DNA of 64,000 nucleotides from Streptomyces fumanus. Its GTDB lineage: Bacteria > Actinomycetota > Actinomycetes > Streptomycetales > Streptomycetaceae. The notes below the pieces were generated by a model that saw only the letters and a program-made list of their open reading frames with translations, made no database searches and was not told the origin of the DNA. Below are positions 34,130-43,044 of the stretch, in pieces; positions within the stretch are counted from its first letter, which is position 1; the number at the start of each line of letters is the position of its first letter. The DNA lies in assembly GCF_014655295.1 (NCBI RefSeq), contig NZ_BNBI01000001.1:1-64000 (forward strand). Direction: 5' to 3'. The translations under genes were made by a program, and so were the position numbers.

Positions 34130-35314
34130 GTGGACCTGCTCGACATCCTGCTGGCGCTGCTGGTCCTGGCCTACGCGGCGTCGGGGTACCGGCGCGGACT
34201 GGTGGCCGGCGGTGTCTCGCTCGCCGGGTTCGTGGGCGGCGCGGTGGTCGGCGTGTGGCTGCTGCCGTGGGTGATGGACCTGGTGACGCCGGGGACGACC
34301 GCGGCGACGGTGACGGCGGTGCTCACGGTGCTGGGCCCGGCGGCGCTGGGCCACGAGCTGGCGGGGCGGCTGGCGCTGAGGCTGCGGCGGGAGCTGGACG
34401 CCGGGCCGCTCAGGGTGGCCGACGGCATCGGCGGGGCGGCGGCGAACGCGGTGGCGGTGCTGGTCGTGGCGTGGGTGGCGGCGAGCGTGCTGGCGGCCTC
34501 CTCGTCGCCGCTGGTCACCTCGGCGATCCGGGACTCCCGGTTGCTGGGCGCGGTGCAGCGGGCGATGCCGGACACCACCCCGGGCTGGTTCTCGCGGGCC
34601 ACCTCGGCACTGGCGGAGGCGGGGTTCCCGCAGGTCTTCAACCCCTTCGAGACGGAGTCGACGGCCGAGGTCGCCGAGCCCTCCGGGGACAGCGTCACGG
34701 CGGCGGCCGAGCGCGCGGCCACGTCGAGCACGGTCAAGGTGGAGGGCGTGGCGGGCACCCAGGGACGCGAGGGCAGCGGCTTCGTGTACGCCCGCGAGCA
34801 CGTGATGACCAACGCCCATGTGGTCGCCGGGATCGACGAGCCGACCGTACGGGTGGGCGGCGTGGGGCCGGTGCGCGACGCCCGGGTGGTGCTGTTCGAC
34901 CCGGAGAAGGACGTGGCCGTGCTGTACGTGCCGGGGCTGCGGGCGCCGGTCCTGCCGTTCGCCGGCGACGCCCGGCGCGGCACGGCGGCGGTGGTCGCGG
35001 GCTATCCGCAGGACGGCGACCTGGACCTCAGGGCGGCGACGGTGGCCGGCCGGGTGCGGGCCACCGGGCAGAACATCTACAGCGACGGGACGGTCACCCG
35101 GGAGATCTACTCCATACGGTCCACGGTCCGGCCGGGCAACTCCGGCGGACCGCTGTTGACCACCGACGGCCGGGTGTTCGGCGTGGTGTTCGCCCGCTCC
35201 ACCTCCGACGCCGAGACGGGGTACGTACTCACGGCGGCGGAGGTCGCCCCGCAGGCGCGGCGGGCGGCCGGGGCGACGGCCCCGGTGGACACCGGCGGGC
35301 CGGTGACGGACTGA
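34130..35314 (+). CDS. MarP-type membrane serine protease (CvpA-like TM domain plus trypsin fold)
   Basis: A 394-residue protein with four hydrophobic helices in the first 130 residues (CvpA/colicin V production-like: VDLLDILLALLVLAYAASG), a linker, and a trypsin-like domain with His in TNAHVVAG, Asp in PEKDVAVLYV and Ser in PGNSGGPLL. This plan matches MarP of Mycobacterium, a periplasmic protease needed for acid and stress tolerance. The GTG at 34130 has GGGAGAGAGG 9-12 bases upstream. The long upstream frame is shadow. It converges with the GNAT gene. Confidence 0.92.
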   Translation: MDLLDILLALLVLAYAASGYRRGLVAGGVSLAGFVGGAVVGVWLLPWVMDLVTPGTTAATVTAVLTVLGPAALGHELAGRLALRLRRELDAGPLRVADGIGGAAANAVAVLVVAWVAASVLAASSSPLVTSAIRDSRLLGAVQRAMPDTTPGWFSRATSALAEAGFPQVFNPFETESTAEVAEPSGDSVTAAAERAATSSTVKVEGVAGTQGREGSGFVYAREHVMTNAHVVAGIDEPTVRVGGVGPVRDARVVLFDPEKDVAVLYVPGLRAPVLPFAGDARRGTAAVVAGYPQDGDLDLRAATVAGRVRATGQNIYSDGTVTREIYSIRSTVRPGNSGGPLLTTDGRVFGVVFARSTSDAETGYVLTAAEVAPQARRAAGATAPVDTGGPVTD

Positions 35315-35321
35315 CGGCGGC

Positions 35322-35810
35322 TCAGATCAGGGAGCGGCCCATCAGGACGTCGTCGACGTAGGTGCCGTCGAGGAGGAACTCCTCGGGCTGGACGCCCTCG
35401 ACGACGAAGCCCTCGGACTCGTAGAGCTTGCGGGCGGCGGTGTTGTGGCCGAGGACGCGCAGGGTGAGGCGGCGGGCGCCCAGCTTCCGGGCCTCCTCGA
35501 CGGCGGCGCGCAGCAGGGCCCGGCCGGCGCCCCGGCCGCGGGCGGCGCCGGCGACGGCGAGGCCCTGGATCTGCCGTACGTGCGCGTTGGAGGCGAGGGG
35601 GGTGGGGAAGCCGAGGCGGAGGTAGCCGACGACGGTGCCGTCCAGTTCGGCGACGAGGTGGGCCCCGGGCCCGGACCGCTCGCTGAAGAACGGGGCGTCC
35701 GGCTCCGGCTTCGGGGAGACGGCGTGCAGGTACGACCAGGTGTCGCGGTCGAGGCGGGCGAGCGCCGGCTCGTCGTCGGGCCGGGCGTGACGTATGTACG
35801 GGTCAGGCAT
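35322..35810 (-). CDS. GNAT-family N-acetyltransferase
   Basis: A 162-residue acetyltransferase: RHARPDDEPALARL at the start, the acetyl-CoA loop AGAARGRGAGRALLRA near residue 95, then TLRVLGHNTAARKLYESEGF and VDDVLMGRSLI. I place the start at ATG 35810 (MPDPYIRHA); GTG at 35819 adds three residues. Substrate unknown. The stop codons of this gene and the MarP-like gene are only eight bases apart. Confidence 0.88.
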   Translation of the reverse strand: MPDPYIRHARPDDEPALARLDRDTWSYLHAVSPKPEPDAPFFSERSGPGAHLVAELDGTVVGYLRLGFPTPLASNAHVRQIQGLAVAGAARGRGAGRALLRAAVEEARKLGARRLTLRVLGHNTAARKLYESEGFVVEGVQPEEFLLDGTYVDDVLMGRSLI

Positions 35811-35881
35811 GACGGTCACTGTACGGCGCGGCCGGCGCGGACCGGCCGGGGTTTTCCCCGCCCTCGCGGCAGGATGGGCGC

Positions 35882-36790
35882 ATGGCTCCTTCTGCTCCTC
35901 CCTCCCGTATCGCGGTGGCCGGCGCGTCCGGTCTGATCGGCAGCGCGCTGGCGCGTTCCCTGGCGGCCGACGGACACGAGGTGGTGCGCCTGGTGCGGCG
36001 CGCGCCCCGGGAGGCGGGCGAGGTGCGGTGGGACCCCGAGCGGGGGCGGGTGGACGCGGCCGGGCTCGCGGGCTGCGCGGCGGTGGTCAACCTGGCGGGG
36101 GCCGGGATCGGGAACCGGCGCTGGACGGCGGCGTACAAGACCCGCCTGCGGGACAGCCGGATCAACGGCACGGCGGCGCTGGCCCGGGCGGTGGCCGCCC
36201 TCGACGACCCGCCGCGGGTCTTCGTCAACGGCAGCGCGATCGCCTATTACGGGGAGACCGGCGACCGCGCGGTCGACGAGCGGGCCCCGGCGGGCGAGGG
36301 GTTCCTGTCGGAGCTGTGCGTGGAGTGGGAGGCCGCGGCGGCTCCGGCCCGGGAGGCGGGCGTACGGACGGTGTTCGCCCGCACCGGGCTGGTCGTCGCC
36401 CGGGGCGGCGGGGCCTGGGGGCGGCTGTTCCCGCTGTTCCGGGCGGGGCTCGGGGGGCAACTGGGCAACGGGCGGCAGTACTGGTCGTTCATCGCGCTGC
36501 ACGACGAGGTCGCGGCGCTGCGGCACCTGCTGGACCACGAGGACCTGTCCGGCCCGGTCAACCTGACCGCCCCGCACCCGCTGACCAACCGGGAGATCAC
36601 CGTGGCCATGGGGCGCGTACTGCACCGCCCGGCGCCCTTCGCGGTCCCCGCGCCGGTACTGCGCGCGGTCCTGGGCGAGCTGGCCGGGGACGTGCTGGGC
36701 AGCGCCCGGATCCTGCCGACGAGGCTGCTGGAGTCCGGCTTCCGGTTCGCGTTCCCGGAGATCGACGGGGCGATCCGCGCGGCGGTCTGA
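35882..36790 (+). CDS. TIGR01777-family (SDR39U1-like) NAD(P)-dependent epimerase
   Basis: A 302-residue protein with the Rossmann motif IAVAGASGLIGSAL, NLAGAGIGNRRW and a Tyr/Ser pair in NGSAIAYYG, then WSFIALHDEVAAL and a C-terminal DUF1731-like tail. Members are atypical SDR proteins; the reaction is not established and cell-division or wall links are only suggested. The ATG has no strong ribosome site nearby. A 588-bp gene-free stretch follows. Confidence 0.88.
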   Translation: MAPSAPPSRIAVAGASGLIGSALARSLAADGHEVVRLVRRAPREAGEVRWDPERGRVDAAGLAGCAAVVNLAGAGIGNRRWTAAYKTRLRDSRINGTAALARAVAALDDPPRVFVNGSAIAYYGETGDRAVDERAPAGEGFLSELCVEWEAAAAPAREAGVRTVFARTGLVVARGGGAWGRLFPLFRAGLGGQLGNGRQYWSFIALHDEVAALRHLLDHEDLSGPVNLTAPHPLTNREITVAMGRVLHRPAPFAVPAPVLRAVLGELAGDVLGSARILPTRLLESGFRFAFPEIDGAIRAAV

Positions 36791-37378
36791 CCGCCGCGCG
36801 GTGTGATCACGGGCCTCGGCCGACCGGCCCCGTCCGCGACGAGGGGGTCGGCCCGCCAGCCCGCCCGCGACGAGGGCGCCCGGACCGCCCGGCCCTCCGC
36901 GGCGGCGAGGGGTCCCGAGCCGTCCGCCCGTGCTCGGGCCGCCCGCCCGCCCGCGAAAAGAGGTCTCGGCCGGCCCGCGGCGACAAGCTCCGGCCGTCCG
37001 CTTCCGGGCGGCGCTCCGGCCGTCGGCCGGGCGGCCGGCCGCGACGAGGGCCCCGGCCGGCCGCCTCGACGCGCCTCCGCCGTCCGCGACGAAGCGCTGC
37101 GGCGGCCCCCGCAAGACGCCGCGGCCGTCCCCCGCAAGGCGCCGCGCCCCGCCCGCGCAGGACGCCCCGCCCCGCCGCGGGGAGGCGCGCGGTGCGGGCG
37201 CCCGCCTCTCCCGCGCGCTCGGGGCGGGGCGTATGCGACCGCCGTGCGACCGTGCCCTGTCTCTGCGCGACTCCTCCGGACCGATCACGTCCCCCTACGC
37301 TCGGTCCGAACTCGGGTATTCCGGATGCCGGTTGGGACATGCCGTCTCCAGCGGCCGCGCAACCTCGAGGAGGGGCAC
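36791..37378. other. gene-free 588-bp GC-rich stretch with decayed short repeats
   Basis: The stretch has no frame with a credible start and homologue-like protein; all frames are open only because of composition. Related words of the type CCGCGACGAGGG recur at about 36835, 36867, 37040 and with changes near 36908, 36977 and 37086. The last 110 bases are less GC-rich and hold the promoter region and GAGGAGGGG ribosome site of the FAD oxidoreductase. Confidence 0.6.
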
Positions 37379-38827
37379 GTGCTTGAGCCCACGCACCAGG
37401 CGGACGTCGTCGTGGTGGGAGCCGGGGTCGCCGGGCTCTCCGCGGCCCACCGGCTGACCGGCCAGGGGGTGTCGACGGTGGTCCTGGAGGCCGCCCCCAC
37501 GGTGGGCGGCCGGATGGCGACCGAGAAGGTCGACGGCTTCCACCTCGACCTGATCGGGCCGCTGCTCCCGGTGTCCTGGCCGGAACTGCGCGACGCGCCC
37601 GGTCTCGACGGCCTCGCGCTCAGGACGTTCGCGCCGGGGGTGCTGCTGCACAGCGAGGGGCGCCACCACCGGGCGGGCGCCCCGGCGGGCGCCGGGGGCA
37701 CACGGGGCGCATCGCACGTGGTACGCGCCCTGGCAAGCGCCCCCAGGGGAGTGCCGGGCCCCTGGCGTCCGGTGCCGCTGCCCGGTCGGCCCGGGGGCCC
37801 GGCCGGCGGGCTCCCCGGCCCGTTCGCCCGGGGTGCCGGGAGGCAGGCGGCGGCGTACCGGGGCCGGGTGGGGACCCCGCTGGGCACCGCCGTCGACCAG
37901 GCCCGGCTGAGCGCCGCCCTGGCCCGGTTGGCGGCGACGCCGGTCACCCGGCTGCTGGCCCGCCCGGAACTGCCCGCGGCCCGGGCGCTGACCCTGCGCG
38001 GGCTGCCCGCCCGGACGGTCGACGGCTTCCTGCGCCCGCTGCTCGCCGCCCTGCTCTGCGACCCGGACCTGATCACCTCCAGCCGGTGCGCCGACCTGGC
38101 CCTGCGGGCCTTCGCGACCGGGCAACTGGCCGTGCCGGAGGGCGGCGCGGAGGCGCTGCCGGAGCTGCTGGCGCGGACCCTGCCGCCGGGCACGGTGCGG
38201 ACCGGCGTACGGGCCACGGCGGTGGCGACCAACGCGGTGACCACGGCCGAGCACGGCGTCTTCCGCTGCCGCGCGGTGCTGGTGGCCACCGGCGCGCGGG
38301 CCGCCGCCGCCCTGCTGCCGGGCCTGCGGGTGCCGGACTTCCACCCGGTGACGGTGGTCCACCACGCCGTGGACGAGCCGCCGGCCACCGGGGCGGGGCT
38401 GCTGCTCGACGCCGACCGCGGCGGCCCGGTCGCCCACACGGCGGTGGTCAGCCAGGTCGACCCGAGCCGCGCCCCGGCCGGCCGCGCGCTGGTCTCCTCC
38501 ACCGTCCTCGGCCCGCCCCCGCCGGACGTCGACACCGCCGTACGGGCCCATCTGGCCCGGCTGTACGGCGCCCCGACCACACGCTGGGAGACCCTCGCGG
38601 TGCACCACACCGCCGAGGCGGTCCCGGTGATGCGCCCGCCGCACGATCCGCGCCGCCCGGTACGGCTGCTGGCGGGCCTGTACGTGTGCGGCGACCACCG
38701 GGACACCAGCACCGTCCAGGGCGCCCTGCGCTCGGCGCACCGGGCCGCGAGCGCCATCCTGGCCGACCTGGGCACCAACGGCTCGATGCACCGCGCGGAC
38801 CCGCTGCCCACACCCCGCGCGGCCTGA
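37379..38827 (+). CDS. FAD-dependent oxidoreductase (amine oxidase/phytoene desaturase-like fold)
   Basis: A 482-residue flavoprotein. The dinucleotide motif VVVVGAGVAGLSAAHRL is at residues 10-27 and the second motif GGRMATEKVDGFHLDLIG follows, as in protoporphyrinogen/amine oxidases. Residues about 100-165 are Gly/Pro/Ala-rich low complexity, an insert where relatives have an ordered segment. The FAD C-terminal motif is LYVCGDHRDTSTVQGAL near residue 440. The GTG at 37379 has GAGGAGGGG 6 bases upstream. Substrate unknown. Confidence 0.85.
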   Translation: MLEPTHQADVVVVGAGVAGLSAAHRLTGQGVSTVVLEAAPTVGGRMATEKVDGFHLDLIGPLLPVSWPELRDAPGLDGLALRTFAPGVLLHSEGRHHRAGAPAGAGGTRGASHVVRALASAPRGVPGPWRPVPLPGRPGGPAGGLPGPFARGAGRQAAAYRGRVGTPLGTAVDQARLSAALARLAATPVTRLLARPELPAARALTLRGLPARTVDGFLRPLLAALLCDPDLITSSRCADLALRAFATGQLAVPEGGAEALPELLARTLPPGTVRTGVRATAVATNAVTTAEHGVFRCRAVLVATGARAAAALLPGLRVPDFHPVTVVHHAVDEPPATGAGLLLDADRGGPVAHTAVVSQVDPSRAPAGRALVSSTVLGPPPPDVDTAVRAHLARLYGAPTTRWETLAVHHTAEAVPVMRPPHDPRRPVRLLAGLYVCGDHRDTSTVQGALRSAHRAASAILADLGTNGSMHRADPLPTPRAA

Positions 38828-38887
38828 GCCCGGCGGGGGTCCGCGGCTCCCTGAACGCGACCGGCCCCGGAACCGCACCGGGCCCGC

Positions 38888-40351
38888 TCACCCCAACGCG
38901 GCCACCTTGTCCCGGTAGGACCGGACCGGCGCGGCGTCCCGGTACGGCTCCAGCTTCCGCTCGAAGTCCCGTACGTACTCCACCGCCCGCACCGACCGCA
39001 TGTCCGCGGCCTGCGCCGCCGCCTCCGCGCCGAGCTGGCAGGCCGCGTCCAGCTCCCCGAGCCCGAGCCGGGCCGTGGCGAGCACCACCCGGGTGAACAG
39101 CCTGCTGCGGGCGTAGCCGGCCGCCCGCAGTTGCAGGGAGCGCTCGGCGTGCTGGGCGGCGGCGCGGTACTGCTGGAGGTCGCGGTGGCAGTGCCCGAAC
39201 TCGTCGGCCAGTTGCGCCTCGTCGAAGAAGCGCGCCCAGTGCGGGACCTCGTCCCCGGGGCGGGCGGTCTCCATGGTCCGCTCGGCCCGGATGAGCGCGG
39301 CGGTGCAGGCCCGCACCTCGGCGAGGACGGCGTGCCCGCGCGCCTCGCAGGCGTGCAGCAGCGTCTGCACCACGGGGGGCGCGCTGCCGCCGACCCCCTG
39401 CTGGGCGACCCGGGCGAGCTGCACCGCCTCGCGTCCGTGCCCGAGGTAGACGGCCTGCCGGCTCATGGTGGCCAGCACGTACGAGCCGTAGGCCCGGTCC
39501 CCGGCGGCCTGGGCGAGCCGCAGCGCCTGGACGAAGTAGCGCTGGGCGAGCCCGTGCGCGGCGATGTCGAAGGAGGTCCAGCCGGCCAGCCGGGTGAGGT
39601 CGGCGGCGGCGCCGAACAGGCGGCGGCCGGTCTGCTCGCCGTAGCTGCCGCGCAGCATCGGCTCCAGTTCGTGTTCGAGGTAGCGGACGAGGGCCTGGCG
39701 GGCGTGTCCGCCGCCGTACCGGTCGTCCAGGGAGCGGAACAGCTCGCCCACCGAGCGCAGCGCCGCGAGGTCGCCGGCGCTGACCCGGACGCCGGGGCCG
39801 CGTTCGACGGGTGTCCGGCGGCGGGCGGGGTCGGCGGGGGCCGGGAAGCGGGGCGCCCCGGGGCGGCCCTGCGCGGGGACGCGGGCCGGGGCCTCGATCC
39901 GGGCCACCTTGTCGTCGGGGCGGCCGATCAGCCAGTCCCGGCTGGGCACGACCAGCCCGGCCGGGGTGAAGGCGATCTTGCGCAGTTCGGCGTGGCTGCC
40001 GGAGTCCTTGCGCCACAGGCCGCTGACGATGTCGACGGCCTCCTCGGGGGTGGCGGCGAACTCCAGCCCGGCGTAGACGGGGGCGCAGGCGTCCAGGCCG
40101 AGGTCCTGAGCGGTGAGGCGGCGGCCCAGGCGCCGGGTGAAGACCTCGGCGATGAGGGCGGGGGTGGTGCCGCGGGGCTGCTGACCGCGCAGCCACCGGG
40201 TGACGGACGTCTTGTCGTATCTGAGGTCCAGGCCGTGTTCGAGACCGAGCTGGTCGACGCGACGCGCTAGACCCGCGTTGGAGAACCCGGCCTCGGCGAT
40301 GAGCGCGGCGAGCTGGCGGTTGGGGGTGCGCTGCGCGGGTCGTTCCGTCAT
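38888..40351 (-). CDS. XRE-type regulator with TPR-like repeats (NsdA-like)
   Basis: A 487-residue protein: N-terminal helix-turn-helix (about residues 10-75: NRQLAALIAEAGFSNAGLARRVDQLG, SVTRWLRGQQP) and a long all-helical region of TPR-like repeats (LAQRYFVQALRLAQAAGDRAYGSY, HAERSLQLRAAGYARSR). The layout is that of streptomycete NsdA-like regulators, which affect development and antibiotic output, but I cannot tell it from paralogues. The ATG at 40351 is followed by the conserved ERPAQRTPNRQL. It is divergent from lipB across 253 bases. Confidence 0.87.
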   Translation of the reverse strand: MTERPAQRTPNRQLAALIAEAGFSNAGLARRVDQLGLEHGLDLRYDKTSVTRWLRGQQPRGTTPALIAEVFTRRLGRRLTAQDLGLDACAPVYAGLEFAATPEEAVDIVSGLWRKDSGSHAELRKIAFTPAGLVVPSRDWLIGRPDDKVARIEAPARVPAQGRPGAPRFPAPADPARRRTPVERGPGVRVSAGDLAALRSVGELFRSLDDRYGGGHARQALVRYLEHELEPMLRGSYGEQTGRRLFGAAADLTRLAGWTSFDIAAHGLAQRYFVQALRLAQAAGDRAYGSYVLATMSRQAVYLGHGREAVQLARVAQQGVGGSAPPVVQTLLHACEARGHAVLAEVRACTAALIRAERTMETARPGDEVPHWARFFDEAQLADEFGHCHRDLQQYRAAAQHAERSLQLRAAGYARSRLFTRVVLATARLGLGELDAACQLGAEAAAQAADMRSVRAVEYVRDFERKLEPYRDAAPVRSYRDKVAALG

Positions 40352-40604
40352 GGTGCGGTGCGGTCTCCTGCCTTCCGGGTGTTCGAACTGCCCGGATTGC
40401 CTGTGAGCAGCCCTTATGGCCGCATCGACGGCGCGAATGTAGCGGAGAGTAAGCAACCCATCACACACTTTCGACCCCATTCATCCGATCGTGTGAGGAT
40501 TGCGTGCGGGCTGACGGGACGGCCGCCCGGCCGGGTCCGCGGGCCCGGTCGTACAGTGGCGTAGGCATGATTCGTGCCTTACGACGTCCAGGGAGGCGCT
40601 TGCC

Positions 40605-41423
40605 GTGGGTGAGTTGCGGTTCGTCCGTATGGGATTCGGTGCGGAGGCGGTCGAGTACCGGCAGGCGTGGGACGAGCAGCGCCGGGTGCACGCGGCCCGC
40701 TTCGCCGACGAGATCCCCGACACCGTGCTGCTCCTCGAACACCCGCCGGTCTACACCGCCGGCCGGCGCACGGCGGACAGCGAGCGCCCCCTCGACGGCA
40801 CTCCGGTGATCGACGTGGACCGCGGCGGCAAGATCACCTGGCACGGCCCCGGCCAGCTCGTCGGCTACCCCATCCAGAAGCTCCCCCGCCCGGTGGACGT
40901 CGTCGCCCATGTGCGGCGCCTGGAGGAGGCCCTGATCCGCACCTGCGCGGAGTTCGGCCTGGAGACCACCCGGGTCGAGGGCCGCAGCGGCGTCTGGGTG
41001 CTCGGCGACCCGGTCGAGCAACGCCCCGCCCTCGGCGGCCTCTCCCTCGACTTCGACCCCCGTCTGACCGACGAGGAGTTCGACCCCCGGCTCAACGGTC
41101 CGGAGTACGCCCCCTCCAACGCGGGCCAGCGCCGCGAGGACCGCAAGATCGCCGCGATCGGCATCCGGGTCGCCAAGGGCGTGACGATGCACGGCTTCGC
41201 GCTCAACGTGAACCCGGACAACAAGTGGTTCGACCGGATCATCCCGTGCGGCATCCGGGACGCGGGCGTCGCCTCCCTGGCCGGCGAGCTCGGCCGTGAC
41301 GTGACCGTCGAGGAGGTCCTGCCGGTGGTCGAGCGCCACCTGCGGGACGTCCTGGGCAACGCGGAGCCGAAGCCGCGGGAGATCGACCGCGCGCCGGTCG
41401 CCGCCGCCCCCTCCGGCGCCTGA
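40605..41423 (+). CDS. lipB: lipoyl(octanoyl) transferase
   Basis: Moves octanoate from acyl carrier protein to the Lys of lipoyl domains. The 272-residue protein shows [29 protein letters not shown], the catalytic Lys in RKIAAIGIR and the catalytic Cys in [12 protein letters not shown] short insertion ([17 protein letters not shown]) sits between motifs. The GTG start has GGGAGG 9 bases upstream. lipA follows by 119 bases; the targets are the two lipoyl domains of the E2 at 25335. Confidence 0.95.
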   Translation: MGELRFVRMGFGAEAVEYRQAWDEQRRVHAARFADEIPDTVLLLEHPPVYTAGRRTADSERPLDGTPVIDVDRGGKITWHGPGQLVGYPIQKLPRPVDVVAHVRRLEEALIRTCAEFGLETTRVEGRSGVWVLGDPVEQRPALGGLSLDFDPRLTDEEFDPRLNGPEYAPSNAGQRREDRKIAAIGIRVAKGVTMHGFALNVNPDNKWFDRIIPCGIRDAGVASLAGELGRDVTVEEVLPVVERHLRDVLGNAEPKPREIDRAPVAAAPSGA

Positions 41424-41467
41424 GGGAAGGGCCCCGCGGGACCCGCGGCCGGCAGCCGCCGGCCAGG

Positions 41468-41490
41468 CCGATGCCCACGCCGGGCATCGG
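41468..41490 (+). terminator. hairpin between lipB and lipA
   Basis: CCGATGCCC (41468-41476) and GGGCATCGG (41482-41490) form a perfect 9-bp stem around ACGCC, 52 bases before lipA. It could attenuate or stabilise the transcript; no T-tract. Confidence 0.5.
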
Positions 41491-41542
41491 ATCGACGGGC
41501 GTACCCTTGAGGACGCCGAGGAATCAACGCTAGGGAGCCGAT

Positions 41543-42508
41543 GTGTCCGCAGTCGCACCCGACGGACGCAAGATGCTGCGCCTGGAGGTCCGCAACAGCC
41601 AGACCCCCATCGAGCGCAAGCCCGAGTGGATCAAGACCCGGGCGAAAATGGGCCCCGAGTACACCAAGATGCAGAACCTGGTGAAGGGCGAGGGCCTGCA
41701 CACGGTCTGCCAGGAGGCCGGCTGCCCCAACATCTACGAGTGCTGGGAGGACCGCGAGGCGACCTTCCTCATCGGCGGTGACCAGTGCACCCGGCGCTGC
41801 GACTTCTGCCAGATCGACACCGGCAAGCCCGAGGCGCTCGACCGCGACGAGCCGCGCCGCGTGGGCGAGTCCGTGGTCACCATGGACCTGAACTACGCCA
41901 CCATCACCGGCGTCGCCCGCGACGACCTGCCGGACGGCGGCGCCTGGCTGTACGCCGAGACCGTGCGCCAGATCCACCAGCAGACCGCGGACCGCGCCGA
42001 GGGCCGGACCAAGGTCGAGCTGCTGGCCCCCGACTTCAACGCGGTGCCCGAGCAGCTCGCCGAGGTCTTCGCCTCCCGCCCCGAGGTCTTCGCGCACAAC
42101 GTCGAGACGGTGCCGCGGATCTTCAAGCGGATCCGCCCCGGCTTCCGCTACGAGCGCTCCCTGAAGGTCCTCACCGAGGCCCGCGACTACGGCCTGGTCA
42201 CCAAGTCCAACCTGATCCTGGGCATGGGCGAGACCCGCGAGGAGGTCAGCGAGGCGCTCAAGCAGTTGCACGACGCGGGCTGCGAGCTGGTGACCATCAC
42301 GCAGTACCTGCGCCCGTCGGTGCGTCACCACCCGGTGGAGCGCTGGGTGAAGCCGCACGAGTTCGTCGAGCTGAAGGAGGAGGCCGAGCAGATCGGCTTC
42401 TCCGGCGTCATGTCCGGTCCGCTGGTCCGCTCCTCCTACCGGGCCGGCCGGCTCTACCAGATGGCCGTGGAGAAGCGCGGCGCGTTCGTCGCCGCCCAGG
42501 CCGTCTGA
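41543..42508 (+). CDS. lipA: lipoyl synthase (radical SAM)
   Basis: Inserts sulfur at C6 and C8 of the octanoyl group on lipoyl domains, with two [4Fe-4S] clusters. The 321-residue protein has the auxiliary cluster motif [12 protein letters not shown] and the radical SAM motif CTRRCDFCQ, then a TIM-barrel including [13 protein letters not shown] and a C-terminal serine region [11 protein letters not shown]. The GTG start ([10 protein letters not shown]) has AGGGAG 5 bases upstream. A strong terminator follows. Confidence 0.96.
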   Translation: MSAVAPDGRKMLRLEVRNSQTPIERKPEWIKTRAKMGPEYTKMQNLVKGEGLHTVCQEAGCPNIYECWEDREATFLIGGDQCTRRCDFCQIDTGKPEALDRDEPRRVGESVVTMDLNYATITGVARDDLPDGGAWLYAETVRQIHQQTADRAEGRTKVELLAPDFNAVPEQLAEVFASRPEVFAHNVETVPRIFKRIRPGFRYERSLKVLTEARDYGLVTKSNLILGMGETREEVSEALKQLHDAGCELVTITQYLRPSVRHHPVERWVKPHEFVELKEEAEQIGFSGVMSGPLVRSSYRAGRLYQMAVEKRGAFVAAQAV

Positions 42509-42511
42509 GCC

Positions 42512-42536
42512 GGGGGCGCCGGCACCCGGCGCCCCC
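42512..42536 (+). terminator. terminator after lipA, 11-bp stem
   Basis: GGGGGCGCCGG (42512-42522) pairs perfectly with 42526-42536 around CAC, four bases after the lipA stop. Confidence 0.85.
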
Positions 42537-42541
42537 CGCGT

Positions 42542-42583
42542 GTGAATTCACGCACAAGAACCTACCGGCCGGTACCGGCCGGT
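42542..42583. promoter_or_regulatory. two palindromes downstream of lipA
   Basis: GTGAATTCAC at 42542-42551 is a perfect 10-bp palindrome. ACCGGCCGGT is repeated head to tail at 42564-42573 and 42574-42583, making a perfect 20-bp palindrome. They lie upstream of the small gene at 42774 and may be operators or simply structured DNA. Confidence 0.4.
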
Positions 42584-42773
42584 TCGCCGCGGTCCCGACC
42601 GTCCTCGCAGATGAGGAGCCCGGTCGGGGCCGCGCCGCCGTTCCGCGCCCCGGTTCCGGGGCTTCATGGGCGTTTGACCGGTGGGTCACGTCCTGGTAAC
42701 ACCCTTGAGTGACGCTGGCCTCACGCCACGTACACCCTTACCCAATGCCGCTGTCCCGAGGGGGGACCTCGCC

Positions 42774-42974
42774 ATGCAGGCCGCGCCCGTCCGCGCCACC
42801 GCCATCCCGTCGATCACCGGCGCCCTGCGCGCCGTCGAGTCGCTGCTGCTGAGCGGCGGCCAGCGCACCGCCCGCCGCAACGCCTGGACCTCCGTCCTGG
42901 AGGACCGCCGCCGGGCCAAGGACCGGGTCGAGGCCGAGCGCGTCCTGGGCCAGACCCTCTCCGCCCGCTCCTGA
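42774..42974 (+). CDS. small conserved hypothetical protein, 66 aa
   Basis: A 66-residue basic, helical protein (MQAAPVRATAIPSITGALRAVESLL... ending VLGQTLSARS) with no membrane or signal segment. The ATG at 42774 follows GAGGGGGG 9 bases upstream. The Arg-rich middle (QRTARRNAWTSVLEDRRRAKDRVEAERV) suggests a helical, perhaps nucleic-acid- or protein-binding peptide. I recall a similar short gene in this neighbourhood of other streptomycetes. Function unknown. Confidence 0.7.
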   Translation: MQAAPVRATAIPSITGALRAVESLLLSGGQRTARRNAWTSVLEDRRRAKDRVEAERVLGQTLSARS

Positions 42975-43044
42975 GCCCCCCGGGGGCCGCCGCCGACGGG
43001 CACTGCCGTCGTGGGCGCCGCGGTGGCCACGTAGACTTCACCGC

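Noticed and set aside
36803-37378. Upstream extension of the FAD oxidoreductase frame
   Set aside because: No recognisable protein in the extension, and a clear ribosome site supports GTG 37379.
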